Shown: piece by piece, positions 14,982-23,285 of the stretch | Numbering within the stretch: the stretch's first letter is position 1 | Layout: each line of letters opens with the position of its first letter | Source: an uncultured Bacteroidales bacterium | Lineage (GTDB): Bacteria > Bacteroidota > Bacteroidia > Bacteroidales > Paludibacteraceae | Assembly (NCBI GenBank): GCA_900320865.1 | Contig: ONTT01000018.1 | Span: 1 to 33,956, forward strand | Reading direction: 5' to 3' | DNA: 33,956 bases | Notes under the pieces: model-generated | What the model was told of the DNA's origin: nothing | Databases searched by the model: none | What the model saw: only the letters and a program-made list of their open reading frames with translations | Position numbers and translations under genes: made by a program

Positions 14982-16622
14982 ATGAGCAAAACTATTATCT
15001 ATCAGCTCTTCCCTCGTTATTTTGCGAATTACAACGAGACACGTGCGTATAACGGAAGCAAAGAAGAGAACGGCTGTGGACGATTTGCGGATATCAACGA
15101 GCGTGCGCTCAAGTCGATTGTAGACCTGGGTGCTACGCATGTTTGGTACACCGGCGTCATCCGCCATGCGACAGCGCAGTATAACAACCCTGCGATCACC
15201 AAAGGCAAAGCCGGTTCTCCCTATGCAATCACCGATTATTACGACGTGGATCCGGATCTGGCGAAGAACGAGAGCAAACGAATGCAGGAATTCGAGGCGC
15301 TGGTTAAACGCACACATGAAGCCGGTTTGGGTGTACTGATTGATTTTGTGCCGAACCATGTAGCGCGTGAGTATAAGAGCGTCTGCAAACCCGCGGGCGT
15401 AGAAGACTTGGGCGAGAACGATCATCCCGAATGGGCTTTCTCTCCGCTCAATAACTTTTACTATCTCCCGGGAGAGCGCTTCACGATGGACAAAGACCTG
15501 CAAGGCTACGAAGAGTTTCCGGCAAAAGTAACCGGTAACGACTGCTTCACGAGTCACCCGAGCGAGAACGATTGGTACGAAACGGTCAAACTGAACTACG
15601 GCGTCTTCTATCAAGGTGGCCGAGAGAAGCAGTTTGATCCGATTCCGTCCACTTGGACCAAGATGCGCGATATCTTGCTCTTCTGGGCCGATAAAGGCAT
15701 TGACGGCGTACGCGTTGATATGGCCGAGATGGTTCCTGTGGAGTTCTTCCAATGGGCGATTGCGGCAGTGAAGAAGAAACATAAGAAATTCCTCTTCATC
15801 GGCGAATGTTACGATCCGAACCAATATGACAGTTACCTGGCGGCTGGTTTCGATTACCTATATGACAAGGTAGGTATGTACGATTACCTGCGCGGCGTAA
15901 CGAGCAAGGGTTGGCCCGCATCCGGTATTACCTCGCAGTGGATGCAACATGGCGAAGAGCGACTGAACCATATGTTGTATTTCCTCGAGAACCATGACGA
16001 GCAACGTATCGCCAGCGGATTCTTCTGCGGTAGCGGACGATGCGCCGAACCGGCGATGATCGTAGCTACGATGCTGAACCAATGTCCGGTCATGATCTAT
16101 TCGGGTCAGGAACTGGGTGAGCGAGGCATGGATATGGAGGGCTTCAGCGGCATCGACGGACGATCGACGATCTTCGATTATTGGGGACTGAAGAGCATTC
16201 AGGCATGGGCGAACAAAGGTAAGTTCGACGGCGCTAAGATGAACGAGGCGCAACAGGAGTTACACGAGTTCTATAGCCGATTACTCACGATCGCACGAGA
16301 CGACAAAGCCGTTCAGAAAGGTAAGATGTACGATATCACCTATGCGCAGGGAGAGGGATTTGACAAACAGCAGCATTTCGCCTTCCTTCGTTATATCAAG
16401 GGTGAGACACTGTTAGTGGTTGTGAATTTCCACGACCGCGAACAGCAGATGCGCGTACAGATTCCAAACGATGCGTTTGTATATCTGGACCTGGAAGGCA
16501 AGACGAACGCTACCGGCAAAGACCTGCTTTTCGGAAAGACATACAACTTGGATTTCGTTCCTGATGGCGTATTGGACATTGTGCTTCCGGCTTGGAAGGG
16601 AGTTATTCTGAAAATCAAGTAG
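14982..16622 (+). CDS. GH13 alpha-amylase-family enzyme, cytoplasmic, 546 aa
   Basis: A glycoside hydrolase of the alpha-amylase clan. Conserved regions appear in order: region I DFVPNH (121-126), region II GVRVDMAE with nucleophile Asp246, region III FIGECY with acid/base Glu275, and region IV FLENHDEQR with His338 and Asp339. The C-terminal ~100 residues form a beta domain (LLVVVNFHDREQQMRVQIP). There is no signal peptide, so it should act on maltodextrins, glycogen or trehalose-like substrates inside the cell; the exact substrate cannot be read. It follows pta-ackA, linking sugar release to the acetate ATP-forming steps. The downstream prenyltransferase gene follows or overlaps its end. 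Confidence 0.9.
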   Translation: MSKTIIYQLFPRYFANYNETRAYNGSKEENGCGRFADINERALKSIVDLGATHVWYTGVIRHATAQYNNPAITKGKAGSPYAITDYYDVDPDLAKNESKRMQEFEALVKRTHEAGLGVLIDFVPNHVAREYKSVCKPAGVEDLGENDHPEWAFSPLNNFYYLPGERFTMDKDLQGYEEFPAKVTGNDCFTSHPSENDWYETVKLNYGVFYQGGREKQFDPIPSTWTKMRDILLFWADKGIDGVRVDMAEMVPVEFFQWAIAAVKKKHKKFLFIGECYDPNQYDSYLAAGFDYLYDKVGMYDYLRGVTSKGWPASGITSQWMQHGEERLNHMLYFLENHDEQRIASGFFCGSGRCAEPAMIVATMLNQCPVMIYSGQELGERGMDMEGFSGIDGRSTIFDYWGLKSIQAWANKGKFDGAKMNEAQQELHEFYSRLLTIARDDKAVQKGKMYDITYAQGEGFDKQQHFAFLRYIKGETLLVVVNFHDREQQMRVQIPNDAFVYLDLEGKTNATGKDLLFGKTYNLDFVPDGVLDIVLPAWKGVILKIK

Positions 16623-16645
16623 ATTTGGAACTGTTTAAGGACATA

Positions 16646-17587
16646 ATGCGTTTGGTTCGGTGGAGCAACCTGTTGTTTCTCGGCGCCTTGGTATGGGTGA
16701 TGGAGAAATGGGTAGCTGTGCCGATACTCAATGCGGCGGCTTATGGCGAACAGATGCCGTGGTATATCTTGCTATTGCTGGAGATTGCGGTGATCCTGAT
16801 TGCGGCAGGAGGCTATGTGATCAATGATTACTTTGATGTAAAGATTGACCGTATCAACCGTCCGGATGCCGTGATCGTGACGCGAACGATCAGTAAGCCC
16901 GCAGCGATGCGGCTGAGTATCTGCCTCAGCGCTGCAGGCGCTGCGTGCGGTATTCTTGAAGCCATTCTGCTGCGCAGTATGACGATTGGAATCCTCTTCG
17001 TCATCGTGCCCGGATTGCTATGGTTCTACTCGAGCAGTTACAAACGTCTCTTTATGATCGGCAACCTGACGATAGCTCTCTTGGCGGCCGTAACGCCAAT
17101 GCTCGTAGCGATGACCAATGTAGCGATACTGCAACTGCGTTTCGAGACCATCCTACCCTATATCTCGCTTCCGCACGACCTATATGCCTGGTTAGGCGGA
17201 TTTGCACTCTTTGCTTTCCTTCTCACCTGGATTCGCGAGATCATCAAAGATATGCAGGATCAGATGGGAGATCGGGAATTGGAATGCCACTCGATGCCGG
17301 TAGTATGGGGCGATTTATGGACCAAAGTGTTCGTTACTGCTCTCATCGTTCTGACCTTAGCTATCATCGGCCATATCTGGTATCACCTGCTTCCCTTCCC
17401 TATCGGTTGGACCAGCCTCAGCACGCGTTATATCGCTTTAGGTATTGTCGTTCCGCTGCTGAGTGCAATCTGGCTGCTATGGTCGGCAAAGATCCCCAGC
17501 GACTACAAGAGTTGCCAGCAAGTGATTAAATTCGCGATGCTGATCGGAATGCTTTATGGCTACGTGATTATGAGACTATACGTATAA
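16646..17587 (+). CDS. UbiA-family prenyltransferase (probably geranylgeranylglycerol-phosphate geranylgeranyltransferase-like), 313 aa
   Basis: An integral membrane protein with about eight hydrophobic helices. The first Asp-rich motif is NDYFDVKIDRINRPD (residues 60-74) and the second is KDMQDQMGDRE near 210, both binding Mg-prenyl diphosphate in UbiA enzymes. The N-terminus (LVRWSNLLFL) and the neighbouring maf gene match a Bacteroidota group usually annotated as geranylgeranylglycerol-phosphate geranylgeranyltransferase; the acceptor is not certain (MenA-like is the alternative). The ATG at 16646 is chosen because AAGGA precedes it and homologues start near LxRWxNLL. An in-frame ATG at 16592, inside the GH13 gene, is possible and would add 18 residues. 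Confidence 0.85.
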   Translation: MRLVRWSNLLFLGALVWVMEKWVAVPILNAAAYGEQMPWYILLLLEIAVILIAAGGYVINDYFDVKIDRINRPDAVIVTRTISKPAAMRLSICLSAAGAACGILEAILLRSMTIGILFVIVPGLLWFYSSSYKRLFMIGNLTIALLAAVTPMLVAMTNVAILQLRFETILPYISLPHDLYAWLGGFALFAFLLTWIREIIKDMQDQMGDRELECHSMPVVWGDLWTKVFVTALIVLTLAIIGHIWYHLLPFPIGWTSLSTRYIALGIVVPLLSAIWLLWSAKIPSDYKSCQQVIKFAMLIGMLYGYVIMRLYV

Positions 17588-17606
17588 CGTATAGCGCCTA
17601 TAGAAA

Positions 17607-17642
17607 GAAAAATCGAGACATTAGACGATGCCTCGATTTTTT
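17607..17642. terminator. bidirectional intrinsic terminator between the prenyltransferase gene and maf
   Basis: AAAAATCGAG (17608-17617) pairs with CTCGATTTTT (17632-17641) around a 14-nt loop, giving A/T tracts on both flanks, so it can act in both directions. The maf stop codon (17621-17623) lies in the loop, and the last codons of maf (KNRGIV) form one arm. Confidence 0.85.
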
Positions 17643-18190
17643 AATTCCCGATAAACGAGATGGACTGGGAAGCCCATAACGTTGAAATACGAGCCGTGCA
17701 TGGACGTGCAGGCGATATAGCCGATCCACTCTTGTACGCCATAGGAACCCGCTTTATCGAAGGGTTTATAACGAGTTACATAGTGCGCAATCTCTTCTTC
17801 AGAGAGATCCCCGAATGTCACATCCGTGCAATCGACAATCGTCTTCAAATCTCTTCCTCTCTGCGCAAAAGTAACGGCGGTATATACCTGGTGCGTCTTA
17901 TTACGCAGCGCCTGCAGCATCTCAACAGCCTCGGCTTCATCATGCGGTTTACCTAACATCCGCCCCTCTAACCAAACAATGGTGTCGGCAGTGATGAGCA
18001 ATTGATTCTCCTTCAACGCCGCCTCGTATGCATGCGCTTTCGCGCGCGAGATATAATAAGGTATATCGCCGGCCTGCAGGTCCGCAGGATAGGTCTCATC
18101 GGCATCAATAGAGATAGCCGTAAATGGCAGGTCTAAACCTGCCATTAGCTCTCGTCTGCGAGGAGATTGACTGCCTAAGATGATTTCCAT
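17621..18190 (-). CDS. maf: Maf-family nucleoside triphosphate pyrophosphatase, 189 aa
   Basis: Hydrolyses modified or canonical NTPs (dTTP/UTP type in the YhdE group) to monophosphates, a housecleaning role. The N-terminal LGSQSPRRRELM is the family S-x-x-R-R-x-L-L phosphate site. DADETYP, the TADTIVW loop, GKPHDEAEA and KAGSYGVQEW are the other conserved blocks. The length is typical. Its ATG overlaps the parC TAA by one base (TAATG), so translation is coupled. The end of the gene is built into a terminator hairpin. Confidence 0.93.
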   Translation of the reverse strand: MEIILGSQSPRRRELMAGLDLPFTAISIDADETYPADLQAGDIPYYISRAKAHAYEAALKENQLLITADTIVWLEGRMLGKPHDEAEAVEMLQALRNKTHQVYTAVTFAQRGRDLKTIVDCTDVTFGDLSEEEIAHYVTRYKPFDKAGSYGVQEWIGYIACTSMHGSYFNVMGFPVHLVYRELKNRGIV

Positions 18191-20832
18191 TAGAATAAAT
18201 CGAGTTGTGTATCAGCGGGTTTTTCGAAGGTCATCTTGACGCCCTCTACTTCGATGGACTGATCAGAAGATTCCGATGCCTCAGTCTCTTCCGTAGTTTC
18301 TTCCGTATCCGTCTCCGGCTCTTCTATACCCTCTTCCTCTTCCGGTTCTTCAATCACCGGTTCGGGCGTGATATCTTCAATAGAAGCTACCTCAAGCGTC
18401 GTCACGCGTTTACCCTTTGCCTTCGCCGATTTCTCATCGATAAAATCCGCCATGAGGATCTCAATCGGTTCATGCTTCTCGTCCGCGAAGGTGATACGGA
18501 AAGTAGCGTCCTCCCGATCAGAGAGTACAGCGATGCGGGAGTCTTTATCATCGCCTAACATCGATTGCACTTTCGCATTGGCATCATCGAGTTTGAAGCG
18601 TTTGCCGTAGTAGTATTTCAGCTCGCCATTCCATTGGATAAGCGACCATACTTTCTCGGCATCCAACTTCTCAATACGCCAGATATTATCTTCGAAATGG
18701 GCAGTAAGGTCGAACGAAGTGGTATAATAAGTACCATCGTTATTGATGACAAGGATACGATCTTCATCCCAGAACTCACCCAGATAGATACCATGCTCGT
18801 CATAGTTGACACGCAGCACGTCGGCATCGAACCAAACCTTACGTCCGCCCAACGTAGAATGACCTTTCTGCTTCAAAGTGATATTCTTCACGTCGAACTT
18901 CGTCAACACGTTTCCACGCGCCGTACGCGATTTGACGGCCAGTTCGGAAAGATCCTTGCAAACCTCCAGTTTCTTCAGATGCAACTGCGGCTTGAGTACC
19001 ACGCGAATCACTTCCGCTTCTCCGTTGGGGTTCGCCGTGAAGTACACAATCTTCGAACCCGGTTTTCCTTGCGTGAGATCGTATTCTTTATCTTTCGCCA
19101 CACCGGTGACGTTGAAGCGCTTCATGAAATACGTGCCCTTCTTACCATCGCGATAAACGACGTTATACACCGTTCGTTCGTCGCCACGCTGGAAGACAGC
19201 AATATGAAGAATATCGGTTCCGACGAACAGTTTCTCCGCCACCTTCATCACCTTGTATTTACCGTCCTTGTGGAAGACAATGATATCATCGATATCGGAG
19301 CAGTTGAAGAGGAACTCGTCTTTCTTGAGACCCGTTCCCACGAAGCCTTCCTCGCGGTTAATATAGAGTTTCTCGTTGTTCTCTACGACGGCTTTGACAT
19401 TGATCGCGCCGAAGTTACGCACCTCCGTACGACGCGGATATGCCTCGCCGTATTTCTTCTTCAGCATCTCGAACCAAGCGATGGTATAGTCCGTCAGATG
19501 GTTGAGGTTCTTCTCGCAAGCTTTGATCTTCTTCTCGAGATCCTTCATTAGTTCGTCCGCTTTCTTGGAGTCGAACTTGGTGATACGGATCATTCGGATC
19601 TCGAAGAGTTTTTCAATATCCTCGGTGCGTACCTCGCGGATGAGTTGGGGCTTAAACGGCGTGAGGGCTTCATCCACGTACTCGATGAGTTTCTCTTTAG
19701 AAGTGGCGTTTTCGTATCCCTCTTGCTTATAAATACGATTCTCAATGAAAATCTTCTCCAGCGAGGTATAGAAATATTTCTCTTCCAGTTCGCCTTTCTC
19801 GATCTCCAATTCCCATTTAAGCAGGGCTTTGGTGTTATCGGTAGAGAGGCGGAGGAGATTGCTGACCGAAGTGAAGATCGGTTTCTTATTCTCCACCACG
19901 CAGCAGTTGGGACTGATGTTCACTTCGCAATCGGTGAACGCATAGAGGGCGTCGATGGCTTTGTCGGACGACGAACCGGGTGCCAGTTGCACCACAATAC
20001 GCGCCTGATCAGCCGTAAAGTCATCAATCTTACGAATCTTAATCTTTCCCTTTTGGTTCGCCTTAAGAATAGTCTCGATGATTTTCGAAGTGGTAGTTCC
20101 GAACGGAATCTCGGTGATGATAAGCGTCTTGTTGTCGTCCGCCTTTTGAATACGAGCACGAATCTTCACCGAACCGCCCCGTTCACCATCGTTATACTTC
20201 GTTACGTCGATCACGCCGCCCGTCGGGAAATCCGGGAAGAGCTGGAACTCTTCATTGCGCAGGTACGCCAAAGAAGCATCGCAAAGCTCATTGAAGTTAT
20301 GCGGCAGAATCTTCGAGTTCAAACCGACCGCGATACCTTCTACACCTTGCGCCAGCAGCAGCGGGAACTTAATCGGCAGGTGAATCGGCTCGTTTTTACG
20401 TCCGTCGTAGGACTTCATCCACTCGGTCGTCTTCGCATTAAAGACCGTCTCCAGCGCAAACTTAGAGAGGCGCGCCTCGATATAACGAGGAGCTGCAGCG
20501 CCATCCCCCGTAAGGATGTTTCCCCAGTTACCCTGGCAATCAATCAGCAGATCTTTCTGCCCCAATTGGACGAGTGCATCGCCGATAGAAGCATCGCCGT
20601 GAGGGTGGTATTGCATTGTCTGGCCGACGATATTGGCAACCTTGTTGTACTTACCGTCGTCCACCGTCTTCATGGCATGCAAAATACGACGCTGCACAGG
20701 CTTGAGACCATCCTCAATAGCCGGCACAGCGCGCTCGAGTATCACATACGAAGCATAATCCAGGAACCAGTCCTGGTACATGCCCGTCAAATGATACTTC
20801 ACACCGCCACTAAATCCACCCTGAGCAGACAT
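18190..20832 (-). CDS. parC: DNA topoisomerase IV / gyrase-type subunit A, 880 aa
   Basis: A type IIA topoisomerase breakage-reunion subunit. Catalytic Tyr117 lies in APRYIEARLS. The helix-turn-helix with GLKPVQRRILHAM and the quinolone-pocket region YHPHGDASIGDA are intact, as is FPDFPTGG. The C-terminal part has beta-pinwheel-like repeats (e.g. TLGGRKVWFDADVLRV) but no GyrA box that I can see, favouring ParC. The last ~60 residues are Glu-rich (EEPEEEEGIEEPETDTEETTEE) and end TQLDLF. The ATP-binding partner ParE is not in the window. It sits between a 55-aa membrane protein gene (3-nt gap) and maf (TAATG overlap). Confidence 0.92.
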   Translation of the reverse strand: MSAQGGFSGGVKYHLTGMYQDWFLDYASYVILERAVPAIEDGLKPVQRRILHAMKTVDDGKYNKVANIVGQTMQYHPHGDASIGDALVQLGQKDLLIDCQGNWGNILTGDGAAAPRYIEARLSKFALETVFNAKTTEWMKSYDGRKNEPIHLPIKFPLLLAQGVEGIAVGLNSKILPHNFNELCDASLAYLRNEEFQLFPDFPTGGVIDVTKYNDGERGGSVKIRARIQKADDNKTLIITEIPFGTTTSKIIETILKANQKGKIKIRKIDDFTADQARIVVQLAPGSSSDKAIDALYAFTDCEVNISPNCCVVENKKPIFTSVSNLLRLSTDNTKALLKWELEIEKGELEEKYFYTSLEKIFIENRIYKQEGYENATSKEKLIEYVDEALTPFKPQLIREVRTEDIEKLFEIRMIRITKFDSKKADELMKDLEKKIKACEKNLNHLTDYTIAWFEMLKKKYGEAYPRRTEVRNFGAINVKAVVENNEKLYINREEGFVGTGLKKDEFLFNCSDIDDIIVFHKDGKYKVMKVAEKLFVGTDILHIAVFQRGDERTVYNVVYRDGKKGTYFMKRFNVTGVAKDKEYDLTQGKPGSKIVYFTANPNGEAEVIRVVLKPQLHLKKLEVCKDLSELAVKSRTARGNVLTKFDVKNITLKQKGHSTLGGRKVWFDADVLRVNYDEHGIYLGEFWDEDRILVINNDGTYYTTSFDLTAHFEDNIWRIEKLDAEKVWSLIQWNGELKYYYGKRFKLDDANAKVQSMLGDDKDSRIAVLSDREDATFRITFADEKHEPIEILMADFIDEKSAKAKGKRVTTLEVASIEDITPEPVIEEPEEEEGIEEPETDTEETTEETEASESSDQSIEVEGVKMTFEKPADTQLDLF

Positions 20833-20835
20833 CGA

Positions 20836-21003
20836 TTAACGCAGGGCTTTGTTGATAAAGATAAAAGCGAGAATGCCGCTTACCTCGAGCACCATGCTAG
20901 CAATCAGAAGGCCGTTCACAGGGCAAGCGTATCTATATACAATAAGGCATACCACGCCCAAAAGCAGGAGTACAACTCCCAGATACTTCAGAAAATCATT
21001 CAT
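20836..21003 (-). CDS. small two-helix membrane protein, 55 aa
   Basis: Two hydrophobic helices are separated by a short polar turn: LKYLGVVLLLLGVVCLIVYRY (seen as one span, residues 5-24) and LLIASMVLEVSGILAFIFI (about 32-50), with a basic end NKALR. The size and pattern match a small Bacteroidota inner-membrane protein group of unknown function that I recall beside housekeeping genes. It starts about 30 nt after a strong promoter and ends 3 nt before parC, so it leads the parC-maf transcript. It is below the length cutoff of most gene finders but has full promoter and operon support. Confidence 0.75.
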   Translation of the reverse strand: MNDFLKYLGVVLLLLGVVCLIVYRYACPVNGLLIASMVLEVSGILAFIFINKALR

Positions 21004-21031
21004 AAAAAACGCGTTTTTTTAATTGCGGGTG

Positions 21032-21063
21032 CAAAGGTACAAAAAAATTTGCATTTATGCAAA
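21032..21063 (-). promoter_or_regulatory. promoter of the 55-aa protein-parC-maf operon
   Basis: On the minus strand: -33 TTTG (21060-21063, context TTTGCATAAA), 20-bp spacer, -7 TACCTTTG (21032-21039). The ATG of the 55-aa gene follows at 21003. Confidence 0.8.
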
Positions 21064-21083
21064 TAAAAATGCATTTTTTACTC

Positions 21084-21106
21084 GTTTAAGGTTTAAAGAG
21101 TGGTGA
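21084..21106. repeat. short heptamer array 3' of dprA
   Basis: GTTTAAG and GTTTAAA in phase, followed by the weaker units GAGTGGT and the first bases of GATTAGC. It abuts the dprA stop (21107-21109) on its 3' side. GTTTAAA is the same unit as in the pta-ackA array. Confidence 0.45.
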
Positions 21107-22183
21107 TTAGCGCGAAGAAAAGCGGTAAATGCCGCCGGGAAGAGAGCGAACAAGGCCTTGGAGTTCCAAGAGCATCAAATCGGACGAGACGTCGCTATAA
21201 GGCAACTCCAATTCCATAACGAGGAGGTTGATATGCATACCTTCTTCCGCCTCTTGGAGTTTGGTAAGAATGGTTTGTTGGGTAGGCGTCAGATCGTCCA
21301 TCAAACCTATCAGTTGGGTTTGAACGGGCTGCGAGACTTCGGTGCGTGTCTTCCATCCCATCGCCGCAATCAGGTCTTCCGCGCCATCAATAAGTTGCGC
21401 TTTATGACGATTAATCAATTGGTTGCAACCCAACGAAGAAGGATCAGACGGTCTGCCGGGAAAAGCGAACAGATCACGACTATAATCCGCCGCCATCTGC
21501 GCCGTAATCAGACTACCGCCTCGTTCACGCGACTCTACCACCACCACGGCATCCGCCAATCCGGCTACAATCCGATTACGCTGTACAAAATATGCCGCGA
21601 TGGGTTCCGTTTCCGAAGGAAACTCAGTCAGCAAACCGCCATGTTCCAACGAAGCAACAGCCTCCGGACGATGATTATAGGGGTAGATGCGATCCAGTCC
21701 ATGCGCCGGAACGATAATCGTAGGTATGCCCTCTTTGATTGCCGTACGATGCGCCGTGATATCAATCCCATAGGCTCCGCCGCTCACGATCGTGACGGAC
21801 TCCAATCGATCATGCAGATCATGCACCAATCGCTGGGTGAGTTCCACACCTCGTTCCGTAGGACGACGTGTACCGACGATAGAAACGATATGCCCGTCAG
21901 ACGGCCGCACATTGCCTTTGGAGTACAGCAGCACAGGTCGATCCGGGCACTGCCTCAGGCGATAGGGATATGCCTCATCGGCCAAAGTCCAGATACGAAT
22001 ACCATGCGCTTCGGCCCATTCCATTTCCCGCTCCGCACGCTCCCAACTGCTCTGCATATTGGGTTCATCCAGATGTTTCCATGCTTCCTCAGCAGAACCG
22101 TAATGATCCAGCAACGCGAGGTTCTTTCGCAAACGGGTGCGATAAAGAAACGACAGGGCAATATCGTATAACGGGGCACTCAA
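21107..22183 (-). CDS. dprA: DNA processing protein DprA, 358 aa, TTG start
   Basis: Loads RecA onto incoming single-stranded DNA during natural transformation. The Rossmann-like core is complete: VSIVGTRRPTERG, TIVSGGAYGIDITAHRTA, GLDRIYPYNHR, GGLLTEFPSETEP, FVQRNRIVAGLADAVVVVE, and RGGSLITAQMAA, with FAFPGRP. The C-terminal winged-helix domain (about 290-358) ends with GLVRSLPGGIYRF. The start is taken as the TTG at 22183, which overlaps the VanZ stop as TTGA and puts the N-terminus (SAPLYDIALSFL) where family members begin. The only upstream ATG (22384) would add a basic, Cys-rich segment that is just the VanZ gene read in another frame. It is last of an operon with upp. Confidence 0.88.
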   Translation of the reverse strand: MSAPLYDIALSFLYRTRLRKNLALLDHYGSAEEAWKHLDEPNMQSSWERAEREMEWAEAHGIRIWTLADEAYPYRLRQCPDRPVLLYSKGNVRPSDGHIVSIVGTRRPTERGVELTQRLVHDLHDRLESVTIVSGGAYGIDITAHRTAIKEGIPTIIVPAHGLDRIYPYNHRPEAVASLEHGGLLTEFPSETEPIAAYFVQRNRIVAGLADAVVVVESRERGGSLITAQMAADYSRDLFAFPGRPSDPSSLGCNQLINRHKAQLIDGAEDLIAAMGWKTRTEVSQPVQTQLIGLMDDLTPTQQTILTKLQEAEEGMHINLLVMELELPYSDVSSDLMLLELQGLVRSLPGGIYRFSSR

Positions 22184-22596
22184 CGGGAAGGGGTTGTTTT
22201 TTGCTTTTTCTTCGTCAGGAAATGGCGAATTAAGACGAGGACGAGACAGATGACAAGTCCGCCCAGCGCCCCGATAGCGTCGGCATATACATCTGCCATC
22301 TCGCCTGTTCGGGTGAGGGTACAAAAGCGCTGCAGCATCTCCATCAGAACGCCGTATGCCGTCACGCAAGCCCAGACCGTGCAATAGGTAAGAAGGAGGA
22401 GTTTACGCTTGCAAAGGTGCACCTGGATCGGCGCTAACCAGACGACAGCCAGACACATGTACATCAGCCCATGGACAATCTTATCATCCGCCGCTATCGA
22501 AGGAGGCAGTTGCGGATTCTCCCATAGACTGAGTAAAGCAATGCCTGCTGTCACCAAGACAGCAGGCATGAAAGATATGATCGTTTTTTTAGTCAC
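22180..22596 (-). CDS. VanZ-like membrane protein, 138 aa, probable GTG start
   Basis: A small integral membrane protein with four predicted helices: SFMPAVLVTAGIALLSLW, HGLMYMCLAVVWLAPI, LLLTYCTVWACVTAYGVLME and GALGGLVICLVLVLIRHFL. VanZ-family hallmarks are the DK-V-H-ahead-of-helix-2 motif (DDKIVHG) and E-x-x-Q in YGVLMEMLQRF, followed by R-x-x-x-x-x-D-x-x-x-D (RTGEMADVYADAIGA). The biochemical role is unknown. The GTG at 22596 overlaps the upp stop by 8 nt and is preferred over the ATG at 22569, which would cut into helix 1, and over an ATG at 22644 well inside upp. Confidence 0.82.
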   Translation of the reverse strand: MTKKTIISFMPAVLVTAGIALLSLWENPQLPPSIAADDKIVHGLMYMCLAVVWLAPIQVHLCKRKLLLLTYCTVWACVTAYGVLMEMLQRFCTLTRTGEMADVYADAIGALGGLVICLVLVLIRHFLTKKKQKTTPSR

Positions 22597-23263
22597 GGTC
22601 AGAGAGATGAATCTTAATTCCGTAACATAAATCGCCTGCATCACCCAAACCGGGAACGATATATTTCTTCTCGTTCAAAACCGGGTCAACCGCAGCGCAC
22701 CACAAGGTCACATCCGGACTATCGTTGAGCGACTTACGCAGCGTCTCGATCGCTTGCGGCGTACCGATCGCGGAGCATAAATGCGTGTGTTTGGGTTTGC
22801 CATGACGAAGCAAAGCAAGATAACCCACCTCCATCGACATACCGGTAGCTAACATCGGGTCGGCAATAATCAGCGTCTTGCCTTCAATAGAAGGAGCTGC
22901 CATATACTCCGCCACAATCTCCAGTTTTCCCTCTTTATTAACGCGGCGATAAGCACTCAAGAAAGCGTTCTCGGCGCGATCGAAGATATTGAGGAACCCT
23001 TGATGCAAGGGCAGACCTGCACGCAAGACAGTAGCTAACACCAATTGATCGCTGATCGTATTGACTGTAGTGGTAGCCAGCGGAGTCTGCACTTCTGTGG
23101 GCTGATAGTTCAGCGCCTTGCTGACTTCGATAGCCATATACTCGCCGATACGCTCAATGTTTCTACGGAAACGAAGCGGATCCGATTGGATATTCACATC
23201 GCGTATCTCGCGAAGGAATTGATTGAGCACACTGTTTTGCTCAGATAAATTAACTACTCTCAT
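22589..23263 (-). CDS. upp: uracil phosphoribosyltransferase, 224 aa
   Basis: Salvages uracil with PRPP to UMP in the cytoplasm. The PRPP-binding loop is LIIADPMLATGMSM. Other family blocks are VLRAGLPLHQGFL (flexible loop), and PGLGDAGDLCYG near the C-terminus, the uracil site. The length is close to the usual 208-217. It starts 22 nt after the coiled-coil gene and overlaps the VanZ gene, so it lies in the middle of a four-gene minus-strand transcript. Confidence 0.95.
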   Translation of the reverse strand: MRVVNLSEQNSVLNQFLREIRDVNIQSDPLRFRRNIERIGEYMAIEVSKALNYQPTEVQTPLATTTVNTISDQLVLATVLRAGLPLHQGFLNIFDRAENAFLSAYRRVNKEGKLEIVAEYMAAPSIEGKTLIIADPMLATGMSMEVGYLALLRHGKPKHTHLCSAIGTPQAIETLRKSLNDSPDVTLWCAAVDPVLNEKKYIVPGLGDAGDLCYGIKIHLSDRD

Positions 23264-23285
23264 AAAGGTATGTTGTTATGGATTT

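Noticed and set aside
19645-21066. 473-codon open frame on the plus strand across parC
   Set aside because: It is antisense to a gene with clear ParC motifs, runs over its promoter, and its translation shows no domain.
21158-22171. 337-codon open frame antisense to dprA
   Set aside because: Opposite strand of a clear DprA; the Arg/His-rich translation is typical of a shadow frame.
22184-22384. Upstream ATG start for dprA
   Set aside because: The added 67 residues are the VanZ gene in another frame; the TTG at 22183 fits the family N-terminus and the TTGA overlap.
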